Assembly: GCA_016177735.1 (NCBI GenBank)
Contig: JACOUS010000018.1
Coordinates: 124,001 to 188,000 of the forward strand
From: Ignavibacteriales bacterium
GTDB lineage: Bacteria; Bacteroidota; Ignavibacteria; Ignavibacteriales; Melioribacteraceae
Direction of reading: 5' to 3'
Length of the DNA stretch: 64,000 nucleotides
Shown: positions 25,672-34,689 of the stretch, piece by piece
Layout: each line of letters opens with the position of its first letter
Position numbering within the stretch: position 1 is the first letter of the stretch
The notes under the pieces: model-generated
Databases searched by the model: none
Told to the model about the DNA's origin: nothing
What the model saw: the letters and a program-made list of their open reading frames with translations, nothing else
Translations under genes and position numbers: made by a program

Positions 25672-27210
25672 ATGAAGCAGATTTACAGACTGTTTTTAGT
25701 TTTATCAATTTCATTAATTTTTAACGCGGTAGTTTTTAGCCAGGTAACGAATAACCAATGTTTTCAATGCCATTCGAATGTGAGTCTTAAGAAAGATGTG
25801 ACTGTATCAGGCGGAACCGAAACAATTCCGCTCTACGTTGATTCAACACTCTTCAAAACAAACTTGCACAAGAATCTAAAGTGTGTTGACTGCCACACCG
25901 ATATTACAACTACAAATTTGTACACACACGCATCGGGCGGCACAAATGGTCTTCAAAAATATTACGGTTCATGGGCAAGGTTTTCAAAAAGTGATACGAC
26001 ACTTAACGCCGATAATTCTCCGCGCACAAGAAATTATTATACTGCCGCGTCAAAGTCATGTGCTAATTCCACTTGCCATAATTCTCACAGTGGATTTGAA
26101 AACTCGAATCACTCGATGATTACGAGATTAAAATCAGCGCGTGTTCATAAAATTAACGGTGAGGATGTCGGCGAGAATTACGACAAGGGTTGCAGCAGAT
26201 GCCACACAACATGCGGAACATGTCACTTCAAAACAAATTTGGTTCAGAAATATCAAGGCAACTTGCTCGATATTTGGGGTAACCTTCATGCAGAAGGAGA
26301 AGGGAATTATCCAAATGCCGGCGCAATGAGTGAGTGGGCAATGGATTGGACGACAAATGTTGCATCTCACGAGTTCATTACGGGCGAGCAATTAAAATCC
26401 AGTAACGATGTCTGCAGATCTTGTCATGTTGGTTATTACAGACCGCCGGTGCTCGGTTTTATTACGGATAAAGAACCGTACACAAAAGCGAAAGCGACAA
26501 ATATTAAACGCCACCCTCAGTATTATGAACAATCGCAAAGTTCAGCTCACGGAAATTTATATTGTGGAAATTGCCATTCGAATGTTCATTCATATCCGGG
26601 CAGAGAATACGATTGGCAAGCAGAAGGCGATGTAAAATGTCAATCGTGCCATGTTTTAACAAATCATTACGCGCAGCATACTACTGTTGATTGTATATCA
26701 TGCCATGCAACCGGATTTGGAAGATCTCAAGGTTTGGGTGATGACGTGCACGATGTTTTCAGAGCGCTGTCAAACAACAGAGTAAGACCGCTTGCAGTAA
26801 AATATAATGAAGGCTTGAGCTGGTATCCGCATAATATTGAAAAACCGAACACTGCAACTTTGTGCGCAGCAAAATGTCATTATTCGGGAAACTTGCTCGG
26901 TGCAACGGTGATAACCGACGTTCTAATTGCCGATGTTATTCCTTCTAAATATTCGTTGGAACAAAATTTCCCGAATCCGTTTAACCCGAATACGAATATT
27001 ACATTCGCACTTCCGAAAGAATCGCATGTTAAACTGGATATTTATTCAATTACAGGCGAACTTGTTAAAACATTGGTTAACGATAATCTGAAACCGGGCA
27101 AACACACGTTAACACTGCAAATGCCTAAAAACACATCAAGCGGCATTTATTTTTACAGATTAACAGCCAATCAATATTCGGAAACACGGAAGATGATTTT
27201 GTTGAAATAA
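25672..27210 (+). CDS. Multihaem cytochrome c with T9SS sorting domain
   Basis: A 512-aa exported cytochrome. Signal peptide 1-24. It has eight CXXCH sites, one CX4CH (CANSTCH) and one CX3CH (CAAKCH), so 8-10 haems. The last 90 residues form a T9SS type A domain (NFPNPFNPNTN and SGIYFYRLT). T9SS moves folded periplasmic proteins across the outer membrane, so the haem-loaded protein would end on the cell surface or outside, a natural last carrier in extracellular electron transfer. A strong GGGAGG site precedes the ATG. Monocistronic, with a terminator after it. Confidence 0.9.
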   Translation: MKQIYRLFLVLSISLIFNAVVFSQVTNNQCFQCHSNVSLKKDVTVSGGTETIPLYVDSTLFKTNLHKNLKCVDCHTDITTTNLYTHASGGTNGLQKYYGSWARFSKSDTTLNADNSPRTRNYYTAASKSCANSTCHNSHSGFENSNHSMITRLKSARVHKINGEDVGENYDKGCSRCHTTCGTCHFKTNLVQKYQGNLLDIWGNLHAEGEGNYPNAGAMSEWAMDWTTNVASHEFITGEQLKSSNDVCRSCHVGYYRPPVLGFITDKEPYTKAKATNIKRHPQYYEQSQSSAHGNLYCGNCHSNVHSYPGREYDWQAEGDVKCQSCHVLTNHYAQHTTVDCISCHATGFGRSQGLGDDVHDVFRALSNNRVRPLAVKYNEGLSWYPHNIEKPNTATLCAAKCHYSGNLLGATVITDVLIADVIPSKYSLEQNFPNPFNPNTNITFALPKESHVKLDIYSITGELVKTLVNDNLKPGKHTLTLQMPKNTSSGIYFYRLTANQYSETRKMILLK

Positions 27211-27235
27211 TTTTCTCGCATATAGTTCCTCCTTC

Positions 27236-27266
27236 AACCCCGGTCCGCATAGCCGGGGTTTTTTAT
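27236..27266 (+). terminator. Rho-independent terminator
   Basis: AACCCCGG and CCGGGGTT flank a nine-base loop, followed by TTTTATT. It ends the T9SS cytochrome gene. Confidence 0.9.
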
Positions 27267-27335
27267 TAATCGAGACTTAATTTCGTTTTTTGTGAACAAT
27301 GATTATATATTGAACTCAAAAAAGAATTGAGCATT

Positions 27336-28124
27336 ATGGAATACATATTAATTTCAGCCGTAGCATTAATTGTTTCCGGGTTAACATTCTTTTCCGGATT
27401 TGGACTCGGTACTTTGCTGATGCCGTTTTTTGCAATTTTCTTCCCGGTCGAAGTTGCCGTGGCGGCAACTGCAATTGTTCATCTTGCAAATAATATTTTT
27501 AAGGTGATACTCGTCGGCAGAGATGCGGATAAAAACATTGCAATTAAATTCGCGGTGCCGGCGGCTTTCGGTGCTTTAATCGGTGCGTGGCTGCTCGGAT
27601 TTTTTTCCGAACTTCAACCGATTGTAAGTTACCAGCTATCAAATAAAAGTTTTTCAGTTATGCCTGTCAAAGTAATCATCGCAATTTTGATGATCATTTT
27701 CGCACTTGTCGAATTACTTCCAGCACTGAGTAAATATTCTTTTAAGAAAGAACAGATTCCATTCGGCGGATTTATTTCCGGTTTCTTTGGCGGACTATCA
27801 GGTCATCAAGGTGCTTTGCGTACTGCATTCTTGTTGAGATCGGGTCTCGAAAAAAAATCTTTTATTGGAACGATGGTTGTATCTGCTGTTGCGGTTGATG
27901 TTGTACGTTTGGTTGTTTACGGTTCCACATTTTTAATTAAGGATATAACGGTATTTCAGCAAAGCGGAATGCAAACGTTATTGCTTGCCGGAACTCTTTC
28001 TGCATTTGTCGGTTCTTATGCCGGCAAATATTTGTTCGAAAAAGTTACTTTCAAATCGATTCAAGTTATTGTTGCAGTAATGCTGTTGACAATGGGAATG
28101 GCTCTTGGTTTTGGAGTTGTATAA
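27336..28124 (+). CDS. TauE/SafE-family permease
   Basis: Inner-membrane protein of about 262 aa with seven or eight helices, of the sulfite exporter TauE/SafE family. Motifs include FSGFGLGTLLMPFFA in the first half and the related SGFFGGLSGHQGALRTAF in the second half, the internal repeat of this family. The ATG at 27336 is preferred over the TTG at 27327, though neither has a strong ribosome-binding site. Substrate unknown (sulfite or organosulfonates in known members). Confidence 0.85.
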   Translation: MEYILISAVALIVSGLTFFSGFGLGTLLMPFFAIFFPVEVAVAATAIVHLANNIFKVILVGRDADKNIAIKFAVPAAFGALIGAWLLGFFSELQPIVSYQLSNKSFSVMPVKVIIAILMIIFALVELLPALSKYSFKKEQIPFGGFISGFFGGLSGHQGALRTAFLLRSGLEKKSFIGTMVVSAVAVDVVRLVVYGSTFLIKDITVFQQSGMQTLLLAGTLSAFVGSYAGKYLFEKVTFKSIQVIVAVMLLTMGMALGFGVV

Positions 28125-28138
28125 CCGGCTAAAAATTT

Positions 28139-28163
28139 TGTTCATATATCTGAACAATTTTTC
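28139..28163 (+). terminator. Possible terminator after the TauE/SafE gene
   Basis: TTGTTCA-TATATC-TGAACAA followed by five T. Short AT-rich stem, so moderate support. Confidence 0.45.
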
Positions 28164-28252
28164 ATAGCTGTGCATCTAAATTTGCGGCTAAAACAAGTTT
28201 TGTTGTGGCATCCAACTTGATTGCTAATCCCGTTCAACAATAAGAGATCAAA

Positions 28253-28891
28253 ATGAAAAAAATTCTATACGTTATCGTTTTATTACCTTCATTGGCATTT
28301 GCGCAAATGGATGTGGGTGCTGTAAAGCTCGGGTATTTTGATCCTTCGGCAACGGAGGGAGGATTTATAATCGGCTACGAAGGCGGCTGGTTTGTTGATG
28401 ATAATTTTTCTTTCGGGTGGAGCGCCGACTGGTTTCATAAAAAATATACCGACCGTCAATTAGTAAAAGAGTATAACGATTTTTACGGACCGATTTACAG
28501 CGAACTTAATGAACTTCGTGCCAAAACAAATCTGCACTCAATTCCATTAATGTTCACCATAAATGCGAATGTACCAATTTCACCGCGTGCAAGAGCTTTT
28601 TTTACCGGCGGTGCCGGTTTGGAAGTTCTGCTTATCTTTTATCGCAATTATGAAAAACCTGAAGACGATGAATTTCAAGGTGCGTTCGATTTTAGCTGGC
28701 GGCTTGGCGGAGGTATTTTGTATGAACTCGGTGAACGCTCGAATGTTTTCGTTGAACTTGCTTACCATTCATCGAGACCGAGCTGGGAATATGAAGTGAA
28801 AGATAAAATTACAAACCGCACAAAAATTTTGGAAAGAAGTTTTGATATGAGCGGCATGATGATGAGAGTAGGTTTTAGATTTTTTCTCTAA
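28253..28891 (+). CDS. Small outer-membrane beta-barrel protein
   Basis: A 212-aa exported protein: signal peptide 1-17 (ending AFAQ), then alternating strands with a Gly-rich pattern and a C-terminal strand MMRVGFRFFL ending in an aromatic-rich stretch, as needed for barrel insertion. Resembles opacity/OmpW-like eight-stranded proteins in size. Function not assigned. Its end overlaps the convergent radical SAM gene by four bases. Confidence 0.65.
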   Translation: MKKILYVIVLLPSLAFAQMDVGAVKLGYFDPSATEGGFIIGYEGGWFVDDNFSFGWSADWFHKKYTDRQLVKEYNDFYGPIYSELNELRAKTNLHSIPLMFTINANVPISPRARAFFTGGAGLEVLLIFYRNYEKPEDDEFQGAFDFSWRLGGGILYELGERSNVFVELAYHSSRPSWEYEVKDKITNRTKILERSFDMSGMMMRVGFRFFL

Positions 28892-29874
28892 TTGTTAAAA
28901 GGATTTTCGCGGCTCTGTTCGAAATATGGTTTGTAATTTTCGGAACTTTCCATTTCTTGAAGCCATCCGTTTTCAAGTTTGTATTTGTGTAAAAGTTCAA
29001 CCGTCCTTTCATATTCGAGAGGACGGAGTGTTCTGTTCAACAAAATTTCTTTGTATGCTTTGTTTGCCGGATAGTATTGAGACATTAACGAGATGTGAAC
29101 GTTGGCGCTCAATTCTTCAGCAATAAATTTGAAAACTTTTTCCGATTCAGCCAAACCGTTCGGCAGAACGAGATGACGTATTATTAAGCCCCGAACGATT
29201 ACATCCCCTTCATAAATTAATTCATTGCCGACTTGCCTGAACATTTCTTTTATCGCCGCTTTAGTTTTTTCGAAATAATTTTCTGCGTGCGAATATTTCA
29301 TCGCGTACTCGTCATTTCCGTATTTGAAATCCGGCAGATAAATATCGATTACTCCGTCGTAAAGTTTCAGCATTTCAACAGAGTCATAACCGTTAGTATT
29401 GTAAATTATAGGAAGCGAGAGACCTTTTTCTGCCGCAAGAAAAATTGATTTTAATATTGTTGCCGAAAAATGTGTCGGCGAAACAAGTCCGATGTTGTGG
29501 CAATTTCTGTTTTGCAGCTCAAGCATAATATCGGCAAGTCTTTCGTGCGATGATTCGTGAGTGTGTTCAACTTTCCAATTCTGGCTTATCTCATAATTTT
29601 GACAGAAGATACATTTCAAATTGCAGTTCCCGAAAAAAATATTCCCGGCACCGCGCGTTCCCGAAAGAACCGGCTCTTCGCCAAAGTGCGGTGTGAATGA
29701 GGAAACGATCGGAAGATATCCGCTCGCACATTTTCCGTACTCATTTTTTGTTCGATCAACTTTGCAATCATGCGGACAGCTCGTGCAAGATTCGAGAACC
29801 TTCAATGCATCAAGTGCTCGTTCTTTTAGTTCACCGCTTTGCAAAAGTTTTATGTACGAAGGTTGAAATCTCAT
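28888..29874 (-). CDS. Radical SAM protein, PflA-like
   Basis: A 328-aa enzyme with the radical SAM motif CNLKCIFC (about residues 86-93) in the context GNIFFGNCNLKCIFCQNYE, preceded by a Cys-rich segment CTSCPHDCKVDR that may bind another cluster or metal. This layout belongs to the pyruvate formate-lyase-activating-like group of uncharacterised proteins in bacteria and archaea. No glycyl radical enzyme gene is near. The substrate is unknown. Confidence 0.87.
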   Translation of the reverse strand: MRFQPSYIKLLQSGELKERALDALKVLESCTSCPHDCKVDRTKNEYGKCASGYLPIVSSFTPHFGEEPVLSGTRGAGNIFFGNCNLKCIFCQNYEISQNWKVEHTHESSHERLADIMLELQNRNCHNIGLVSPTHFSATILKSIFLAAEKGLSLPIIYNTNGYDSVEMLKLYDGVIDIYLPDFKYGNDEYAMKYSHAENYFEKTKAAIKEMFRQVGNELIYEGDVIVRGLIIRHLVLPNGLAESEKVFKFIAEELSANVHISLMSQYYPANKAYKEILLNRTLRPLEYERTVELLHKYKLENGWLQEMESSENYKPYFEQSRENPFNN

Positions 29875-29930
29875 CGTTCTCTTTCTTATTCAAAAAAATT
29901 TCTACGCAAATATAATCAGTGTTATCGTAT

Positions 29931-30221
29931 CTGTCCCAAACTTTCCAAGTTTGTTCTAGTAAATAGAAACTTCTGAAAAAATAAATTAATCTATTGCAGC
30001 CGCAGTCTTTAGACTGCGGAACATTTTTTGGAAATGCAATCTAATTCGCCGCGGCGAATTACGACTACCACTTCGTAATTAAATTTTCAAAAAGTCTTTG
30101 GTCAATAGTATATAATGCCGCAACAAGAAATATTTTCAGATACTATTTGGAATGTAGCATAAAGTATTTTGGAAAAGAACGTTTTATAAATTTTTTTTCA
30201 TATCAAAAAAGTTTGGGACAG
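29931..30221. repeat. MITE-like segment with 14-base terminal inverted repeats
   Basis: CTGTCCCAAACTTT at 29931-29944 is exactly the reverse complement of AAAGTTTGGGACAG at 30208-30221. The 291-base segment has no credible ORF. It contains hairpin CCGCAGTC-TTTA-GACTGCGG (30000-30019) and an 18-base perfect palindrome (30043-30060). No clear target duplication was seen. It takes up most of the gene-free stretch 29875-30401. Confidence 0.5.
30043..30060. repeat. Perfect 18-base palindrome
   Basis: AATTCGCCG followed by CGGCGAATT, no spacer. Lies within the MITE-like segment. Confidence 0.8.
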
Positions 30222-30401
30222 CATCAAGCTTTATGAAAAATATTGCAGATGTGATACTGCTCAAGAAAAACCGGCATAAAATCTGGATTAATTGTGAGAG
30301 GTATCAAAAGCAGAAGAGTGCTGCCTTGACGATTAAGTATAATGAACAATATATTTCCGGCGAACCCAAAAACAAATTGTATGAAAGGAGGAAGAAGAAA
30401 G

Positions 30402-31736
30402 ATGAAATCGATAAAAAAATCTTTCAACTTCTTAATTCTTTTTGTTGCAGCGATAGTTACACTTAGTTTGTTGGGTTGCGAAGATTCGTCCCCGGTAGAG
30501 CCGGGAGCTTCAAACGCAACAAAAATTGAGGGCCGCGTTGTAGGGAACGGAGGTTTTTCAAAATTAGCAAAAACCGATTTTGAAAACGGTCTCGAGGGCG
30601 CAACTGTTACTGTGGCAAAAGTAGAGGCAAACGGAAGTTTAACCGTTGTCTCAAAAGGAAGCGTGCAGACAGATGCACAAGGAAAATTTGTGATTGATGT
30701 AGAATCACAAAGTACCAATCATCTTGTTGTAATTGCGGCGAAGGGCACTTCGCAATGGAAGGCGGTGGTAACAACTACGGCAAGAAGTTCGTCAACCGCA
30801 TATTGTGCGCCGGTAAATGATGAAACAACTGCCGAAGCTGATATTTATGCACAAGTTGTTTCGCGCAGTAAAGCTGACGTAGTTGCCTATTCCGATATAC
30901 AATCGTGTATCAATGCCGATGTTGCGGCACGGATTAAAGGAAACGCATCGCTTACTTCGCAAGTAACAACATCCGTCATTGCATATGCCGAAGCAAAAGC
31001 GAAAGCACAAGCTCATTCTTATTTCGGACTTTCTGCAATGCAGATTAACGCAATCAAGAATGCCGAGTTGAAAGCTCAGGGAGAACTGGAATCAGCTCTC
31101 TACTTTGCTAATGATAACCAAGCAAACATTGATGCGGCATTTGGAGCATACACTGAAGCGACAGTTGACGCTTATGTGAACAACAGCAGCAGTGCGGAAA
31201 CTTGTGCGAAAGTTATTGATATCGGCATTCAAACTTTGGTTAATGTCTCTGCAAATTTGAGTTCCGAACTTAAACTCGCTTTGATAAAAAGCATCTCTAT
31301 TAAACGAGCTCAAACATGTTCGGATGCGGTTGGGGATGAATTTGAATCATCCGGCGGTTCGCAATCCAATATGACAGTATTGGTAAGTGCGGAAATAAAT
31401 CTGCTCGTTTCAATAAATGCCGCTTCGAGTTATTCTCAAATTACGGACGCTTTTGCGCAGTTCAATTCTGTTGTTGTAGAGCAGTTTAAGTTAATTTTGT
31501 CTGCGCATGCAAATGCAATCACAACAGTAAATACAAGTATAAATTCTTCCGGCGGACCAAAAACAATTTTGAGTGCTGCCGTTTCAACTACTGCAAATGC
31601 AGATGTAGTTCTGAATGCGTATGTAACTTTCTACAATTCGGTCTCAACGATGGTAGAAAGTTCTCTGTCTGCGGCATCATCTGCGCAAATAGAAAGTACC
31701 TCGGAAGTACTAATCCTATCGAACTCAACATTCTAA
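30402..31736 (+). CDS. Lipoprotein with Ala/Ser-rich helical domain
   Basis: A 444-aa lipoprotein of unknown role. Lipobox LSLLGC gives Cys26 as the lipid site. A carboxypeptidase-regulatory-like beta domain (about 40-115, starting KIEGRVVGNGG) is followed by a long Ala/Ser/Asn-rich, helix-prone region to the end. The frame is open to 30342, but AGGAGG upstream and the signal peptide mark ATG 30402 as the start. Followed by a terminator; single gene. Confidence 0.75.
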   Translation: MKSIKKSFNFLILFVAAIVTLSLLGCEDSSPVEPGASNATKIEGRVVGNGGFSKLAKTDFENGLEGATVTVAKVEANGSLTVVSKGSVQTDAQGKFVIDVESQSTNHLVVIAAKGTSQWKAVVTTTARSSSTAYCAPVNDETTAEADIYAQVVSRSKADVVAYSDIQSCINADVAARIKGNASLTSQVTTSVIAYAEAKAKAQAHSYFGLSAMQINAIKNAELKAQGELESALYFANDNQANIDAAFGAYTEATVDAYVNNSSSAETCAKVIDIGIQTLVNVSANLSSELKLALIKSISIKRAQTCSDAVGDEFESSGGSQSNMTVLVSAEINLLVSINAASSYSQITDAFAQFNSVVVEQFKLILSAHANAITTVNTSINSSGGPKTILSAAVSTTANADVVLNAYVTFYNSVSTMVESSLSAASSAQIESTSEVLILSNSTF

Positions 31737-31743
31737 AAAATAA

Positions 31744-31769
31744 AAGCCGGTTTTAACACCGGCTTCTTT
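31744..31769 (+). terminator. Rho-independent terminator
   Basis: AAGCCGGT (31744-31751) pairs with ACCGGCTT (31758-31765), followed by CTTT. It ends the lipoprotein gene. Confidence 0.75.
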
Positions 31770-31953
31770 GTTCTGCTCGTCTTTTCAATCGCGTTAAGAA
31801 TTTGTTAAATCATAAGTGATGGCATTTTAAAACTAAAGATTTGTGCTATTTTTTCGATAATCTTTTAAGAGATAACGTTTGCATATATTGACGGCGAAAC
31901 AGAATTGCATTTTCTAATAAATCCTATTCTATAAAAAATCATGAGGGTGTTTA

Positions 31954-32361
31954 ATGGCTCTACTTACATGGAACAATACCTATTCGGTCAACATCAACAG
32001 CATCGATAACCAGCACAAAAGACTTGTTGATTTGATGAACAATTTGCACGATGCGATGAAACAAGGAAAAGGGAAAGATGTTCTTGGAGAGATTCTAAAT
32101 GATCTGGCAAATTATACAGTCTATCATTTTAATCATGAAGAAAAATTATTTGCATCGCATGGTTACCCGGAAGGAAATCTGCACAAGGCAGAACACGATA
32201 AATTAATCAAACAAGTTGATGAATTGAAAAATAAGTATAATAGCGGTAGTGTTACTGTTACGTTAGATGTGTTGAATTTTTTGAAGAACTGGCTGACCGA
32301 TCACATTGTTGGGTCCGATAAAAAGTATTCTTCGTTCTTGAATGAAAGAGGAGTGAATTAA
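31954..32361 (+). CDS. Bacteriohaemerythrin
   Basis: A 135-aa di-iron oxygen-binding protein. The ligand set is complete: His in DNQHKRL, HFNHEEKLFASHGYP (with the bridging Glu), HKAEHDKL, and the final WLTDHIVGSDKKY with His and Asp. No signal peptide or membrane segment, so cytoplasmic. Possible role in oxygen sensing, storage or delivery in a largely anaerobic cell. It is convergent with hemL and followed by a shared hairpin. Confidence 0.95.
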   Translation: MALLTWNNTYSVNINSIDNQHKRLVDLMNNLHDAMKQGKGKDVLGEILNDLANYTVYHFNHEEKLFASHGYPEGNLHKAEHDKLIKQVDELKNKYNSGSVTVTLDVLNFLKNWLTDHIVGSDKKYSSFLNERGVN

Positions 32362-32373
32362 CTGCAAACGAAA

Positions 32374-32398
32374 CGGCACTCAAAAAACTTGGGTGCCG
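32374..32398 (-). terminator. Hairpin between haemerythrin and hemL
   Basis: CGGCAC (32374-32379) and GTGCCG (32393-32398) flank an A-rich loop. Read on the minus strand it is followed by TTTCGTTT, so it is the likely hemL terminator, and it may also stop the haemerythrin transcript. Confidence 0.6.
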
Positions 32399-32408
32399 CT
32401 TACTCAAT

Positions 32409-33698
32409 TTATAAGACAGCTTTCAGCGCTTCGTAATTTGCAGAAATAGTTTTATCCAAATCTTCTTTTGTGTGAACTGTGGAAACGAACAGCGCTTCAA
32501 ATTGTGCCGGCGGAAAATAGATTCCGCGGTTCAACATTTCATGAAAATATTTTCCGTAAAGTTTTGTATCGGATTTAACCGCAGAATTATAATCCGTTAC
32601 TGTTTCTTCTGCGAAGAATAAGGTCATCATTGAACCAACACGGTTAAGCTGGAATTTTTTACCCAAAGATTTTATTCCATCCTTAAATCCATTTTCGAGG
32701 TAAACAGAATTTTCTTCGAGCGTTTGATAAACTTCCGGGTGATTTTTGATGTAAGCGAGTGCGGCAAAGCCGGCATTCATTGCAAGCGGATTCCCGCTCA
32801 AAGTTCCAGCTTGATAAACCGGTCCGCTCGGTGAAACCATTTCCATAATTTCTTTTTTGCCGCCGTATGCACCGACCGGCAAACCGCCGCCGATAATTTT
32901 TCCGAATGTCGAAAGATCGGGTTTTACGCCGTACAATTCTTGTGCGCCGCCTTTCGATAATCTGAAGCCGGTCATTACTTCATCAAAAATCAGAACAATT
33001 TTTTCTTCGCTGCAGACATTTCTTAATTCTGTTAAAAAATTATTTTGAGGTGCAACAGTACCCATGTTGCCGACTACCGGTTCGATTATTACTGCAGCAA
33101 TCTCATTTTTATTTTGTTCGATAATTTTTTTTACCGATTCGATGTTGTTGAAATCGGCAACAAGTGTATCTGCAGCGTTTCCTTTTGTAACGCCCGGCGA
33201 AGTTGGAACACCGAATGTGAGTGCACCGCTTCCGGCTTTGATCAAAAAGAAATCGCCGTGACCGTGATAACATCCCTCGAACTTGATAATTTTTTCTTTG
33301 CCTGTGTAACCGCGAGCGGCACGAATTGCACTCATCGTTGCTTCTGTTCCGCTGTTAACCATGCGCACCATTTCGATAGAAGGAACGAGTTCGGTTATCA
33401 GTTGTGCCATCTTAACTTCAATTTCTGTAGGTGCACCAAAGCTTGTGCCGTTATCAATTGCATGTTTGAGTGCATCGATTATAAATGAAGGATTGTGCCC
33501 GAACAAATGCGGTCCCCAGCTTCCGATGTAATCGATATATTCATTGCCGTCAACATCATACATTTTTGATCCGTTTCCTCTTGCCATAAAAACCGGGTTG
33601 CCGCCAACGGATTTAAAAGCACGCACCGGCGAGTTAACTCCACCCGGTATAAATTTTTTTGCTTGCTCGAAAAGCTGTTCACTCTTTTTGATGTTCAT
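32409..33698 (-). CDS. hemL: Glutamate-1-semialdehyde 2,1-aminomutase
   Basis: PLP enzyme that makes 5-aminolevulinate from glutamate-1-semialdehyde in the C5 haem pathway. The 429-aa length is standard. PLP Lys267 lies in [17 protein letters not shown]; the N-terminal [13 protein letters not shown] and [10 protein letters not shown] are characteristic. It stands apart from the other hem genes, separated by two plus-strand genes and an MFS gene, but on the same strand and in the same neighbourhood. Confidence 0.98.
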   Translation of the reverse strand: MNIKKSEQLFEQAKKFIPGGVNSPVRAFKSVGGNPVFMARGNGSKMYDVDGNEYIDYIGSWGPHLFGHNPSFIIDALKHAIDNGTSFGAPTEIEVKMAQLITELVPSIEMVRMVNSGTEATMSAIRAARGYTGKEKIIKFEGCYHGHGDFFLIKAGSGALTFGVPTSPGVTKGNAADTLVADFNNIESVKKIIEQNKNEIAAVIIEPVVGNMGTVAPQNNFLTELRNVCSEEKIVLIFDEVMTGFRLSKGGAQELYGVKPDLSTFGKIIGGGLPVGAYGGKKEIMEMVSPSGPVYQAGTLSGNPLAMNAGFAALAYIKNHPEVYQTLEENSVYLENGFKDGIKSLGKKFQLNRVGSMMTLFFAEETVTDYNSAVKSDTKLYGKYFHEMLNRGIYFPPAQFEALFVSTVHTKEDLDKTISANYEALKAVL

Positions 33699-33827
33699 TA
33701 TTTCTCCAATACTTTTCTATTTTTCGTATGTATTTTCAAAGTTGTACAAACAAAAATAGTTATAAATGATTTTATCCCAAATTTTGGCTTGTAAGATTTA
33801 TCGGTTATAGAATAAACAGAGGTTGAA

Positions 33828-34157
33828 ATGGAAATTAATGAAGTCCCTTTCACTGTAATTGATTGGAGTAAAGTAGAAGCGGAAGAACATCCCGGCGAAA
33901 GAGGGAAAGCAGTCTGGAAAGTTTTTAAGGAAGGGAATATCCGTGTACGGATGGTTGAATATTCGCCCGGTTACATTGCAGACCATTGGTGCAAAAAAGG
34001 TCACGTAATTCTTGTGCTGGAAGGAGAGATGACTACAGAACTTGACGACGGAAGAAAATTTATAACTTCAAAAGGAAGTTCGTATCAAGTTGCGGATGAC
34101 GATGGCGCGCACCGGACATTTACTGAAACCGGCGTTAAACTTTTTATTGTTGATTGA
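33828..34157 (+). CDS. Cupin-fold protein (DHCW-type)
   Basis: A 109-aa single-domain protein with a small beta-barrel of cupin type: YIADHWCKKGHVILVLEGE provides the possible metal ligands His and Glu, then DDDGAHRTFTETG the second motif. No signal peptide. It is coupled to the following thioesterase gene by close spacing. Possible binding or modification of a small molecule; no substrate can be inferred. Confidence 0.75.
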   Translation: MEINEVPFTVIDWSKVEAEEHPGERGKAVWKVFKEGNIRVRMVEYSPGYIADHWCKKGHVILVLEGEMTTELDDGRKFITSKGSSYQVADDDGAHRTFTETGVKLFIVD

Positions 34158-34177
34158 TGCTATTAAACGGAGATAAA

Positions 34178-34684
34178 ATGATTCATCACATTGTCGGCAA
34201 ACAGCATAACTCGAAAATGTGTTTCGTGTGCGGGCTGAAAAACAAGTTTGGTATTCACGCGCATTTTTATGTTACGGAAAATCAGGAATTGATTGCGTTG
34301 TTCACACCTTCGGAAGAACATCAAAGTTATCCGGGAAGACTGCACGGCGGAATTGCCTCTGCAATTCTTGATGAAACGATTGGACGTGCAATTCTTAATA
34401 AGTACGAAGAAGAAGTTTGGGGCGTTACGATTGATCTCAATGTTAAATTCAAAAAGTCGATTCCGCTCAACGAAGAATTAAAAGTGGTCGGAAGAATTAC
34501 TAGTGAGAACAGCAGAATGTTTGAAGGAACCGGCGAAATTATTTTGCAGAATGGAGATGTTGCCGTTACAGCATCCGGCAAATATTTGAAAGTACCGCTC
34601 GAAAAGATTACGGACTTTGACAAAGAAGAAAACGAGTGGCGAATTGTTGAACTGAAAACCGATCCGAAGAAAATTGAGACATAA
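34178..34684 (+). CDS. PaaI-like hotdog thioesterase
   Basis: A 168-aa hotdog-fold protein. The motif GRLHGGIASAILDETIGRA is the PaaI-type active-site helix start with the Asp/Glu. N-terminal SKMCFVCGLKN is typical of a subgroup with a Cys pair. The frame is open from TTG 34154, overlapping the cupin stop, but GGAG at 34169 points to ATG 34178. Likely hydrolyses an acyl-CoA. Confidence 0.85.
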   Translation: MIHHIVGKQHNSKMCFVCGLKNKFGIHAHFYVTENQELIALFTPSEEHQSYPGRLHGGIASAILDETIGRAILNKYEEEVWGVTIDLNVKFKKSIPLNEELKVVGRITSENSRMFEGTGEIILQNGDVAVTASGKYLKVPLEKITDFDKEENEWRIVELKTDPKKIET

Positions 34685-34689
34685 AATTA

